13,265 nt of DNA from PKWO01 sp036384915. Lineage in GTDB: Bacteria; Pseudomonadota; Gammaproteobacteria; Burkholderiales; Burkholderiaceae_D. A program made the position numbers and the translations under genes. How positions within the stretch are numbered: position 1 is the first letter of the stretch; each line of letters begins with the position of its first letter. Positions 1 to 6,007 of this stretch are shown here, in pieces. The stretch lies in the NCBI GenBank assembly GCA_036384915.1, contig DASVLJ010000066.1, positions 1 through 13,265 of the forward strand, written 5' to 3'. The notes beneath the pieces were generated by a model. The model saw nothing but the letters and a program-made list of their open reading frames with translations, was not told the DNA's origin and made no database searches.

Positions 1-352
1 GGTGTTGATCATCATGCTGATCATCACGATCCCGATCCAGAACCACTCGGTGAACCTGAACTTGCCGGTCGGCACGCCGCCGCCGCCGACGAAGGAACCG
101 GAAGTGCACACGATCGACATCGACTTCGACGGCTCGATCTCCTGGGATGGCGCTTTGGTCAACCGCAGCCAGCTGGAACAGAACCTGGTGACGGTAGGCA
201 ACAAGCAACCCAAGGAAGATCAGCCTGAAGTGCACGTCAAGCCGAACCGGCTCGTTGAGTACAAGTACGTCGCCGCCGTCATGGCGATGGCGCAGCGTGA
301 CAACGTGGCCAAGATCGGCATGATCGGTAATGAACAGTTTGTCGGGAACTGA
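1..352 (+). CDS. exbD: ExbD/TolR-family biopolymer transport protein, 3' part only
   Basis: The C-terminal 116 or so residues of an ExbD/TolR protein; the gene starts before the window. The visible part opens in the end of the single N-terminal membrane helix (LIIMLIITIPIQ), continues with a proline-rich linker (PVGTPPPPTKEP) and then the periplasmic domain, with a strand-forming stretch (IDIDFDGSISWDGALV) and a helix near the end (KYVAAVMAMAQRDNVAKIGMIG). In this family the protein works with ExbB and TonB (or TolQ and TolA) in the inner membrane, using proton flow to energise outer-membrane transport. The catalytic membrane aspartate should lie just upstream and cannot be checked here. The stop is TGA at 350-352. 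The next gene on the same strand is a secreted TPR protein about 100 bp downstream, so the two may share a transcript with an exbB/tonB group off the left edge. Family assignment is fairly sure; the ExbD versus TolR role is inferred. Confidence 0.85.
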   Translation, partial: VLIIMLIITIPIQNHSVNLNLPVGTPPPPTKEPEVHTIDIDFDGSISWDGALVNRSQLEQNLVTVGNKQPKEDQPEVHVKPNRLVEYKYVAAVMAMAQRDNVAKIGMIGNEQFVGN

Positions 353-396
353 TATGGCAAGGTAGTCGCCTAATCCTCTTCTCTCGCAGTAAAACA

Positions 397-431
397 CGGC
401 AAGCCGGCACTGAAAATGTGCCGGCTTGCCG
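397..431 (+). terminator. Strong hairpin between exbD and the TPR gene
   Basis: A perfect 13-bp inverted repeat: CGGCAAGCCGGCA at 397-409 and its complement at 419-431, around a 9-nt loop. It follows a short A run, as bidirectional terminators often do, but on the + strand it is followed by AACCACTTTATGG rather than a U tract, so + strand termination should be incomplete. It ends only 22 bp before the ATG of the TPR gene. It could be a leaky terminator, an mRNA-stabilising 3' end for exbD, or a structure in the TPR leader. Confidence 0.5.
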
Positions 432-453
432 AACCACTTTATGGAAGCCGAAT

Positions 454-1713
454 ATGAAAAAGAACAGCTCTATCAACACCGCGTTCGCTTTGCTGCTTTC
501 GCTGGCAGGCGGTGTCGTTGTTGCCGGTGTGAGCACGCCAGCCGCCGCGCAAACGGTGACGGCACCCGATGCAAGCAAAGCCGCCAGCCCCGAAGTCGCG
601 GCTCCCGTGCAGGAAGCGCAAAAGCTGGCGCAGGAAAAGAAGTACAAGGAAGCGCTGGCCAAGCTGGACTCCATCACCAAGACGCCGTTGTCCGCCTACG
701 AATCCTATGTGATCGAGCGCACCCGCCTGGGTATTGCTTCGGTGGCCGGCGAGGACAAGATCGTGGCCGAGACGCTGCCGCGCGTGATCGATTCGAGCGA
801 AGTGCCGAAGGACGATAAGCTCAAGCTGATGCTTTCCGCCGCTTCCATGGCCGACAAGCGCAACGACTATCAGCAAGCCTTGACGTGGATTCAGCGCTAT
901 CTCAACGAAGGCGGCACGGAACCGCGTGCGCGCGACGAGCTGGTGCGCTACTACTATTCGGCCAATGACTTTGTCCACGCAGGCCAGGAATTGAAGGCCA
1001 ACATGGACGCGGAGGAAAAGGCCGGCAAGGCGCCGACCGAATTGCAGCTGAAGCTTCTGCTCTCCATCGCCATCAAGCAAAACGACAAGGCCGCGCTGTT
1101 GGCCGCGTTGGAAAAGACGGTCACTTATTATCCGACGAAGGAAAGCTGGAACAATCTGCTGCAAACCTGGCGCGGCCGCAAGGATGTTCCCGAACGCCTG
1201 GCAGTGGACTTCTATCGCCTGAAGGTACAGTTGGGCTTGCTCGATGCCAAGGAATATGCTTACTTCATCGATAGCGAATTGCACATCGGCTTTGCCACTG
1301 AAGCCAAGAAGATTCTCGACGCGGGCTATGCCGCCAAGGTCATCGACGACAGCACGCCGGACATCAAGCAGTTGATGGGGCAAGCCACCAAGGATGCCGC
1401 CGCCGAGACGCGCACCATCGCCCAGACCGAAGCGGAAGTGCGCAAGAGCAAGGATGGCCTGGGCTTGGTCAATGTCGGCTATTCCTATATCACGATGGGC
1501 CAATTCGACAAGGGCTTGGAGTTGATGGAGCAGGGTATCAAAGCGCCGAGCCTGAAGCGCCCGGAGGAGGCGAAATTGCACCTCGGCATGGCCTATGCCG
1601 CAGCCGGCCAGAAGGAAAAAGCCATCGAAACGTTCAAAACGGTACAAGGGAGCGATGGTACCGCTGACTTGGCGCACTTTTGGATCTTGAATCTGAACAA
1701 TCCAATGCATTGA
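454..1713 (+). CDS. Secreted tetratricopeptide-repeat protein
   Basis: A 419-residue protein with a clear Sec signal peptide: MKKN, a hydrophobic core (AFALLLSLAGGVVVAGV), then a likely cleavage site after STPAAA at about residue 32, giving a mature N terminus QTV. The mature part is almost wholly helical with TPR-like units. Examples are QEAQKLAQEKKYKEALAKLD at about 56-75 and two good C-terminal units, GLVNVGYSYITMGQFDKGLE and AKLHLGMAYAAAGQKEKAIE. TPR domains mediate protein-protein contacts; the partner here is unknown. I chose the ATG at 454 because it gives a clean signal peptide and has a GGAAG-type ribosome site just upstream; a GTG at 418 in the same frame would add 12 residues inside the preceding hairpin. 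Its place after exbD suggests a periplasmic accessory to an energy-transducing TonB-like system, which is inference. Transcription ends at a strong terminator 19 bp after the stop. Confidence 0.85.
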   Translation: MKKNSSINTAFALLLSLAGGVVVAGVSTPAAAQTVTAPDASKAASPEVAAPVQEAQKLAQEKKYKEALAKLDSITKTPLSAYESYVIERTRLGIASVAGEDKIVAETLPRVIDSSEVPKDDKLKLMLSAASMADKRNDYQQALTWIQRYLNEGGTEPRARDELVRYYYSANDFVHAGQELKANMDAEEKAGKAPTELQLKLLLSIAIKQNDKAALLAALEKTVTYYPTKESWNNLLQTWRGRKDVPERLAVDFYRLKVQLGLLDAKEYAYFIDSELHIGFATEAKKILDAGYAAKVIDDSTPDIKQLMGQATKDAAAETRTIAQTEAEVRKSKDGLGLVNVGYSYITMGQFDKGLELMEQGIKAPSLKRPEEAKLHLGMAYAAAGQKEKAIETFKTVQGSDGTADLAHFWILNLNNPMH

Positions 1714-1731
1714 TTTCAACGCATTTTTGAT

Positions 1732-1769
1732 TGCCGGGACAAATATTTGTTTGCCCCGGCATTTTTTTT
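1732..1769 (+). terminator. Rho-independent terminator after the TPR gene
   Basis: The arms TGCCGGG (1732-1738) and CCCGGCA (1755-1761) form a 7-bp stem followed at once by eight T residues (1762-1769). The 16-nt loop carries its own small palindrome CAAATATTTG. It starts 19 bp after the TGA of the TPR gene and separates that unit from the nag operon. Confidence 0.88.
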
Positions 1770-1791
1770 GATAATACCACTTAAATACCGA

Positions 1792-1820
1792 TTGACATCC
1801 ACTTTAAGCATCCCTAAAGT
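1792..1820 (+). promoter_or_regulatory. Candidate sigma70 promoter for the nag operon
   Basis: A perfect -35 box TTGACA (1792-1797), a 17-bp spacer, and a -10 box TAAAGT (1815-1820) matching TATAAT at four of six positions. It is the best sigma70-like promoter I can find between the upstream terminator and the kinase gene, and it points towards the nag operon. Transcription would begin near 1827, giving a leader of about 420 nt that includes the MITE-like element. The distance is unusual, so a nearer, weaker promoter inside 2052-2248 cannot be excluded. Confidence 0.55.
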
Positions 1821-1821
1821 G
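1800..1821. promoter_or_regulatory. Dyad over the -10 box, candidate operator
   Basis: CACTTTA (1800-1806) and TAAAGTG (1815-1821) form a 7-bp perfect inverted repeat with an 8-bp spacer, and the right arm covers the -10 box. A dimeric repressor bound here would block the promoter. The natural candidate is the GntR-family protein encoded within the downstream operon. The sequence does not match the GGTnTAnACC-like sites known for NagR/YvoA relatives, so the partner is a guess. Confidence 0.35.
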
Positions 1822-1884
1822 CTGGTATGCGCAGCGAAATTGCATGTGCTTGCGCAGGTGTTTATTTGTGTCGTATCCGGTAGT

Positions 1885-2051
1885 TAGCAGCCTGTCGGAC
1901 TTAAGGGAAATCGGCTGCAAAAATGCCTGGCCGGCCCATATTTCACCGATTTTTTGGTCAATCGTCCCGCTATTGACACAAAAAAATCGGCAAAATCTGT
2001 GCTCGCCCAGCCATTTTTTCGCTTTGATTCCTTAAGTCCGACAGACTGCTA
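1885..2051. mobile_element. MITE-like element with nested inverted repeats
   Basis: A 167-bp non-coding, AT-richer island bounded by 23-bp terminal inverted repeats. The left end is TAGCAGCCTGTCGGACTTAA plus GGG (1885-1907). The right end (2029-2051), read on the minus strand, is TAGCAGTCTGTCGGACTTAA plus GGA. The two match at 21 of 23 positions. Inside, 1946-1962 and 1972-1990 form a second imperfect stem (CCGATTTTTTGGTCAAT against CCGATTTTTTTGTGTCAAT) with a 9-nt loop. There is no transposase frame, so it would have to be mobilised by a full element elsewhere or be an internally deleted IS remnant. No clear direct target duplication is seen; instead CCGGT (1877-1881) and ACCGG (2056-2060) flank it as an inverted pair, compatible with insertion into a palindromic target. 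Alternatives are a REP/BIME-type extragenic repeat or a relic of an IS end pair. Confidence 0.65.
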
Positions 2052-2248
2052 GGCGACCGGAAAAGTGGTTGCAGGTGGAGGTTGCCGTGGGGCTGTAGAA
2101 ACATCGGTTTGGCGGATGACGCGACGTTTCGCTCAATGCCGCCACAGTTTTTCCGCAGCCCTGTGTGGCGGGAGCCTGTCCCTCACGGCACCGAAGCGGG
2201 TGTGAGACGCCGGGTGTCAGGGGTCGATAACTAGAACGGTTTGAAGCT
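2052..2248 (+). other. GC-rich leader upstream of the kinase gene
   Basis: About 200 bp with no convincing gene. It contains an 8-bp hairpin (CCGCCACA at 2139-2146 with TGTGGCGG at 2164-2171) and, 30 bp before the kinase start, an imperfect dyad TGAGAC-GCCGG-GTGTCA (2203-2219). I do not recognise a riboswitch class. A weak -10-like GATAACT lies near 2227, without a good -35. The ribosome site before the kinase ATG is poor (TTGAAG). Confidence 0.35.
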
Positions 2249-3136
2249 ATGCACGAATATTTGATCGGGGTGGACGGGGGAGGAACCGGCACCAGAGTGC
2301 GCGTCGAGCGCCCCGACGCAACGGAGGTAGGCAAGGGCAGTGCCGGGCCTTCGGGCTTGATGCACGGTGCCGAGAAGGCTTGGGCTTCCGTGCTCGAAGC
2401 CGTCGATCGCGCCTTTGCAGAGGCCGGCCTAGCACGGCCGGAGCTGGCCCGCATGGCGATCGGCCTGGGCCTGGCCGGCGTGCACAACAAGCAATGGGCC
2501 GCAAACTTCGCCGAAAGGAATCCCGGTTTCGGCAAGGTCATGGTGGAAACCGATGCGTTTTGCACGCTCTTGGGGGCGCATGCAGGCAAGCCCGGCGCGA
2601 TTATTGCGATCGGCACCGGCAGCGTGGGCGAGGCCCTGTTGCCGGACGGTTCGCGCATCGAAGTCGGCGGCTGGGGTTTCCCCTGTGGCGACGAAGCGAG
2701 CGGTGCCTGGCTGGGCCTGCAAGCCATCAATCATGTCGAGCGCACACTCGATGGCCGCCGGCCCGCCAGTGATTTTTCGCGCGCCGTGATGGCGGCATCG
2801 GGCGGCGATCGCGATGGCATGTTCAAGTGGCTGGCCGTAGCCAATCAGACCACCTATGCGCAAATGGCGCCGTTAGTGATCCAATTCGCAGGGCAGGACG
2901 AGTGGGCGAAAAGCTTCATGGTGCAGGCGGGCAAGGATATCGCCGAAGTCGCCATCGCGCTCGACCCCGAGGCCCGACACCCCATTGCATTGTGCGGCGG
3001 CCTGGCTGCCCCGATGCGTGACTATTTGCCGGAAAAACTGAGGGCCCGTGTTGTCAAACCGCGTTCCGATGCGGCTGCGGGTGCTCTACAACTAATACGT
3101 CAAAGTCTACGAGGAAACCATGCTCATCCAGCTTAG
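2249..3136 (+). CDS. BadF/BadG-type N-acetylglucosamine or glucosamine kinase
   Basis: A 295-residue ASKHA-fold sugar kinase of the BadF/BadG/BcrA/BcrD ATPase family, the usual size for GspK/eukaryotic-type NagK proteins. The phosphate-1 loop GVDGGGTGTR is at 7-16, a probable catalytic aspartate at 102 (VETDAF), the phosphate-2 loop AIGTGS at 120-125, the family block GGWGFPCGDEASGAWLG at 140-156, and an adenosine-site glycine motif CGGLAAP near 249. It should phosphorylate GlcNAc (or GlcN) in the cytoplasm with ATP, making the 6-phosphate needed by NagA. This step is required because the operon imports free sugar by an ABC system rather than a PTS. Its last 17 bases overlap the next gene. 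GlcNAc versus GlcN preference cannot be read from sequence; the adjacent nagA favours GlcNAc. Confidence 0.88.
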   Translation: MHEYLIGVDGGGTGTRVRVERPDATEVGKGSAGPSGLMHGAEKAWASVLEAVDRAFAEAGLARPELARMAIGLGLAGVHNKQWAANFAERNPGFGKVMVETDAFCTLLGAHAGKPGAIIAIGTGSVGEALLPDGSRIEVGGWGFPCGDEASGAWLGLQAINHVERTLDGRRPASDFSRAVMAASGGDRDGMFKWLAVANQTTYAQMAPLVIQFAGQDEWAKSFMVQAGKDIAEVAIALDPEARHPIALCGGLAAPMRDYLPEKLRARVVKPRSDAAAGALQLIRQSLRGNHAHPA

Positions 3137-3854
3137 CGATTTCAAGCCCGATACCCAAAGCGTTACGCCTTTGTATCTGCAATTGGCGAACAAGCTGTCC
3201 GAAGGCATCCATAGCGGACTTTGGCAACCCGACGAGGCGCTGCCTTCGGAGCGCATGCTGTCAGATACGCTCGACATCTCGCGCGTGACGGCACGCAAGG
3301 CGATCGACATCCTGTGCGAGCGCGGCATGCTGACCAGGAAGCGCGGCTCCGGCACCTATATCACTCCCAAGCTCGAGCAGCCCCTGTCGCGCCTGACCAA
3401 CTTCTCGGAAGAGCTGCGCCAGCGCGGCTTTAATCCCGGTTCGCAATGGCTTTCCCGTGAAACCGGCATCGCGTCGGCGGAGGAAATCCTGGCCCTGGGC
3501 TTGTCGCCCAACACCGTAGTGTCGCGCCTGAAGCGTTTGCGCACCGCCGACAACGTGGTGATGGCGATCGAAAGCTCGACCATTCCTGCACAATACCTGC
3601 CCGATCCGAAAGTCATCAACGATTCGCTGTATGGCTACCTCGATGCGCACAACCTGCTGCCGACTCGCGCACTGCAACACATCCGCGCCGTCAATGCGAC
3701 GGCCGAGCAGGCGCGCCTGGCCAACATCAAGCAAGGCGCCGCCATGCTTTACATCACGCGCGTCGGCTATCTCGATTCCGGCGCCGCGATCGAATTGACC
3801 CATTCCTATTGCCGAAGCGATTACTACGACTTCGTTGCTGAGCTGCGCAGGTGA
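3120..3854 (+). CDS. nagQ: GntR-family (HutC/UTRA) regulator of amino-sugar use, NagQ/NagR-like
   Basis: A 244-residue HutC-subfamily GntR regulator. Residues about 17-81 form the winged helix, with the typical block LPSERMLSDTLDISRVTARK and wing RKRGSGTYI. Residues about 95-240 match a UTRA ligand domain in layout (LTNFSEELRQRGFNPGSQWL, LYGYLDAHNLLPTRALQHI, CRSDYYDFVAELRR). Relatives such as NagR/YvoA bind glucosamine-6-P or GlcNAc-6-P and release their operators. Sitting between the kinase and nagA, it is very probably the local regulator, and since it lies within the operon it would be autoregulated. Its start ATG overlaps the kinase by 17 bp and has a good GAGGAA ribosome site at 3111-3116. 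Whether it represses is inferred from the family. The symbol follows proteobacterial usage; nagR would be equally fair. Confidence 0.85.
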   Translation: MLIQLSDFKPDTQSVTPLYLQLANKLSEGIHSGLWQPDEALPSERMLSDTLDISRVTARKAIDILCERGMLTRKRGSGTYITPKLEQPLSRLTNFSEELRQRGFNPGSQWLSRETGIASAEEILALGLSPNTVVSRLKRLRTADNVVMAIESSTIPAQYLPDPKVINDSLYGYLDAHNLLPTRALQHIRAVNATAEQARLANIKQGAAMLYITRVGYLDSGAAIELTHSYCRSDYYDFVAELRR

Positions 3855-3861
3855 ACAGACG

Positions 3862-4980
3862 ATGAGTGTTTCCAAAACGGTAGCCGGCAACGTCTTGACC
3901 GAGCAAGGCTGGGTCAAGGGCGAGCTGCATTTCGAGGGACGTGTCACCGATATCCATGGGATATCGGCCGATCCTGCAGAGAACGGCGATGATTACATCC
4001 TGCCCGGCTTCATCGATCTGCACGTCCATGGCGGGGGCGGACGCGACATCATGGACGCGGGCGACGCGGTGCATGTGATTGCCCGCATGCACGCACGCCA
4101 TGGCACGACGTCGATGCTGGCGACCACGATGACATCGCCGATCTCGGATCTCGAACAAGCCCTGGAGGCAATCGGCCACGCTTGCTGGTCGCGCCGCGAA
4201 GGTACGGCGCGCGTGCTCGGCGTGCACCTTGAAGGGCCCTACATCAATCCCGGCAAGCTTGGCGCGCAGCCCGACTATGCCCAGGCAGCCAACCTCGCCG
4301 AGATCGAGCGGCTTTCGGCATTCGCGCCGCTGAAGCTGATCACGGTCGCGCCGGAAATTCCGGGCCACCTCGAGTTCGTCAAGATCGTCTCGAATGCCGG
4401 TATCCGCGTGCAGATCGGCCATACGCTGGGCACCTATGAAGACGGCCTGGCAGCCCTGCAGCATGGTGCGGCCGGCTTCACGCATTTGTTCAATGCCATG
4501 AGTGCGTTCCACCATCGCGCACCCGGTATGGCCGGTGCCGCGTTGGCGCACGCCGAATACTCCGAATTGATTCCCGATCTGCTGCACGTGCATCCGGGCG
4601 CGATCAAGGCCGCCATGCGCGCCATCCCGCGCCTGTATTGCGTGACCGATTCGACCGCCGCATCGGGCATGCCCGACGGCGAATACATGCTGGGGCGCCA
4701 GACCGTGCACAAGTGCTTGGGCGGCGTGCGCCTGGCCGACGGCACGCTGGCCGGCAGCACCCTGACCATGGACCAGGCCCTGCGCAACCTCGTCGAGCTC
4801 GGGCTCGACGTGGCCGATGCGTCGCGCCGCGTGTCCACCTATGCCGCCGATTTTCTCGGCGTTCCCGAACGAGGACGACTGGCCGCAGGCTCGGTCGCCG
4901 ACATCGTGGTCATGGACCGCGATCTCAACCTCAAAGCCGTATATGTAGAAGGAGAACAGATTGACCTCACTGATGCTTAA
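3862..4980 (+). CDS. nagA: N-acetylglucosamine-6-phosphate deacetylase
   Basis: A 372-residue amidohydrolase that converts GlcNAc-6-P to glucosamine-6-P and acetate in the cytoplasm. Visible active-site elements are the HxH of LPGFIDLHVHGGGG (H54, H56), the metal-ligand glutamate in HLEGPYINPG (E124), the histidines of IGHTLGTYEDG (H187) and THLFNAM (H208), and the catalytic aspartate in VTDSTAASGMPDGEY (D263). The closing strand AGSVADIVVMD is typical of the family. Length matches known NagA proteins. I start it at the ATG at 3862, 7 bp after the regulator stop, with an AGGTG-like site upstream; an in-frame TTG at 3835 would overlap the regulator and add nine unconserved-looking residues. 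The last 20 bases overlap the deaminase gene. Confidence 0.95.
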   Translation: MSVSKTVAGNVLTEQGWVKGELHFEGRVTDIHGISADPAENGDDYILPGFIDLHVHGGGGRDIMDAGDAVHVIARMHARHGTTSMLATTMTSPISDLEQALEAIGHACWSRREGTARVLGVHLEGPYINPGKLGAQPDYAQAANLAEIERLSAFAPLKLITVAPEIPGHLEFVKIVSNAGIRVQIGHTLGTYEDGLAALQHGAAGFTHLFNAMSAFHHRAPGMAGAALAHAEYSELIPDLLHVHPGAIKAAMRAIPRLYCVTDSTAASGMPDGEYMLGRQTVHKCLGGVRLADGTLAGSTLTMDQALRNLVELGLDVADASRRVSTYAADFLGVPERGRLAAGSVADIVVMDRDLNLKAVYVEGEQIDLTDA

Positions 4981-5983
4981 GGAAGCGTGTTCCGCAGCAG
5001 AATTCGTTTCGCTTCAACTTGGGCGCGATCGCGAACGCTACGCCGAGCTCGGCCGCAAGCTTCGTTCCACACAGCATTCCACCGTCTTGACCGTGGCACG
5101 CGGCAGCTCGGACCATGCCGCCAGCTATTGCGCCTACATGATCATGGCGCGTCTTGGCCGCATCGTCGCCTCATTGCCGATGTCGCTCGTTACGCTCTAC
5201 AAGTCGCCCCTGGCCACTCGCGACGCGCTGGCCATCGCCATTTCGCAATCGGGACAGAGCCCCGACGTGGTCGAACCGATCCGCTATTTCCGCGGCGGCG
5301 GCGCAACGACTGTGGCGCTGGTCAACGACCCGGCTTCGCCGCTCGGCGAAAGCGCGGAATGGACCATGCCTTTGCACGCCGGTCCCGAGTTGTCGGTTGC
5401 CGCAACCAAGAGCTTCATCACCAGCGTGGTGGCGGGTGCACGCCTGACTGCCGCCTGGCAAAACGATCCCGAGCTCCTGGCCGCCATCGAAGCCTTGCCC
5501 GAATCGCTCGAAGCCGCCACCAATTGCGATTGGTCCAAGGCGATCGATATCCTGGCGCCAGCATCGAACATCATGGTGGTGGGCCGCGGCGTGAGCTTCC
5601 CGGTCGCGCTCGAAGCGGCATTGAAGTTCAAGGAAACCTCGGCAATCCAGGCCGAAGCGTTTTCCGGTGCCGAAATCAAGCATGGCCCCATGGCTTTGAT
5701 CGATGAAGGCTATCCGCTATTGATCTTCGCTACGCGCGGGCCGACACAGGCCGGCTTGATCAAGCTGGCCGAAGAGATGCGCGGCCGCGGCGCGAGCGTC
5801 TTGCTGGCTGCGCCAGAAGATGTGGACGAACGCGATCTGACCTTGCCGGTTGCCGCCACGCCCGATCTCGATCCTATCGTGGCGATCCAGGCTTTCTACG
5901 TCATGGCGGCGCATCTGGCTGTTGCGCGCGGCCTCGATCCGGACAAGCCACGCCATTTGAGCAAGGTTACCAAGACCAACTAA
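4961..5983 (+). CDS. nagB-II: SIS-domain glucosamine-6-phosphate deaminase, NagB-II type
   Basis: A 340-residue double-SIS protein resembling the isomerase half of GlmS without the glutaminase domain. SIS1 (about 40-165) carries VARGSSDHAAS, the phosphosugar loop ISQSGQSPD (94-102) and AATKSFITS. SIS2 (about 200-330) carries VVGRGVSFPVALEAALKFKE and AEAFSGAEIKHGPMALI. In amino-sugar operons lacking classic nagB, such proteins convert glucosamine-6-P to fructose-6-P and ammonia, completing the pathway. The start is probably the TTG at 4961: AGGAGA (4950-4955) is spaced correctly for it but is too far from the in-frame ATG at 4973. This puts the start 20 bp inside nagA and suggests translational coupling. 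A galactosamine-type deaminase (AgaS-like) is possible from fold alone, but the neighbours make it unlikely. Confidence 0.88.
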   Translation: MTSLMLKEACSAAEFVSLQLGRDRERYAELGRKLRSTQHSTVLTVARGSSDHAASYCAYMIMARLGRIVASLPMSLVTLYKSPLATRDALAIAISQSGQSPDVVEPIRYFRGGGATTVALVNDPASPLGESAEWTMPLHAGPELSVAATKSFITSVVAGARLTAAWQNDPELLAAIEALPESLEAATNCDWSKAIDILAPASNIMVVGRGVSFPVALEAALKFKETSAIQAEAFSGAEIKHGPMALIDEGYPLLIFATRGPTQAGLIKLAEEMRGRGASVLLAAPEDVDERDLTLPVAATPDLDPIVAIQAFYVMAAHLAVARGLDPDKPRHLSKVTKTN

Positions 5984-6007
5984 GCCGAAGGGGCGGCGGA
6001 AATCATC

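Noticed and set aside
439..1719. A long minus-strand open frame (about 426 codons) opposite the TPR gene
   Set aside because: Its translation lacks recognisable motifs and is rich in arginine, glutamine and histidine, as expected for the complement of a GC-rich gene; the + strand has a signal peptide, TPR units and a terminator.
1844..2035. A 63-codon open frame running through the MITE-like element
   Set aside because: It has no ribosome site, is interrupted by the inverted-repeat structure, and the product matches nothing I recognise; the region is better explained as a non-coding repeat.
1885..2051. Assigning the inverted-repeat element to a named insertion-sequence family (IS1182-like was considered)
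   Set aside because: The resemblance is from memory of the end sequence only and no transposase remains, so a family name would not be supported.
2052..2248. A possible riboswitch in the nag leader, considered for cobalamin, glmS-type or glycine classes
   Set aside because: I could not match the conserved cores of these classes. Only simple hairpins are present, so it is recorded as an unclassified leader.
2032..2730. A minus-strand 232-codon frame over the leader and kinase start
   Set aside because: Proline- and serine-rich antisense translation of the kinase gene; the real kinase motifs are on the + strand.
3835..3861. TTG at 3835 as the start of nagA
   Set aside because: It would overlap the regulator and add nine residues not typical of NagA; the ATG at 3862 is simpler and adequately placed.
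3754..4710. A minus-strand open frame of about 318 codons opposite nagA
   Set aside because: The + strand encodes all NagA active-site motifs; the antisense product has low-complexity composition and no ribosome site.
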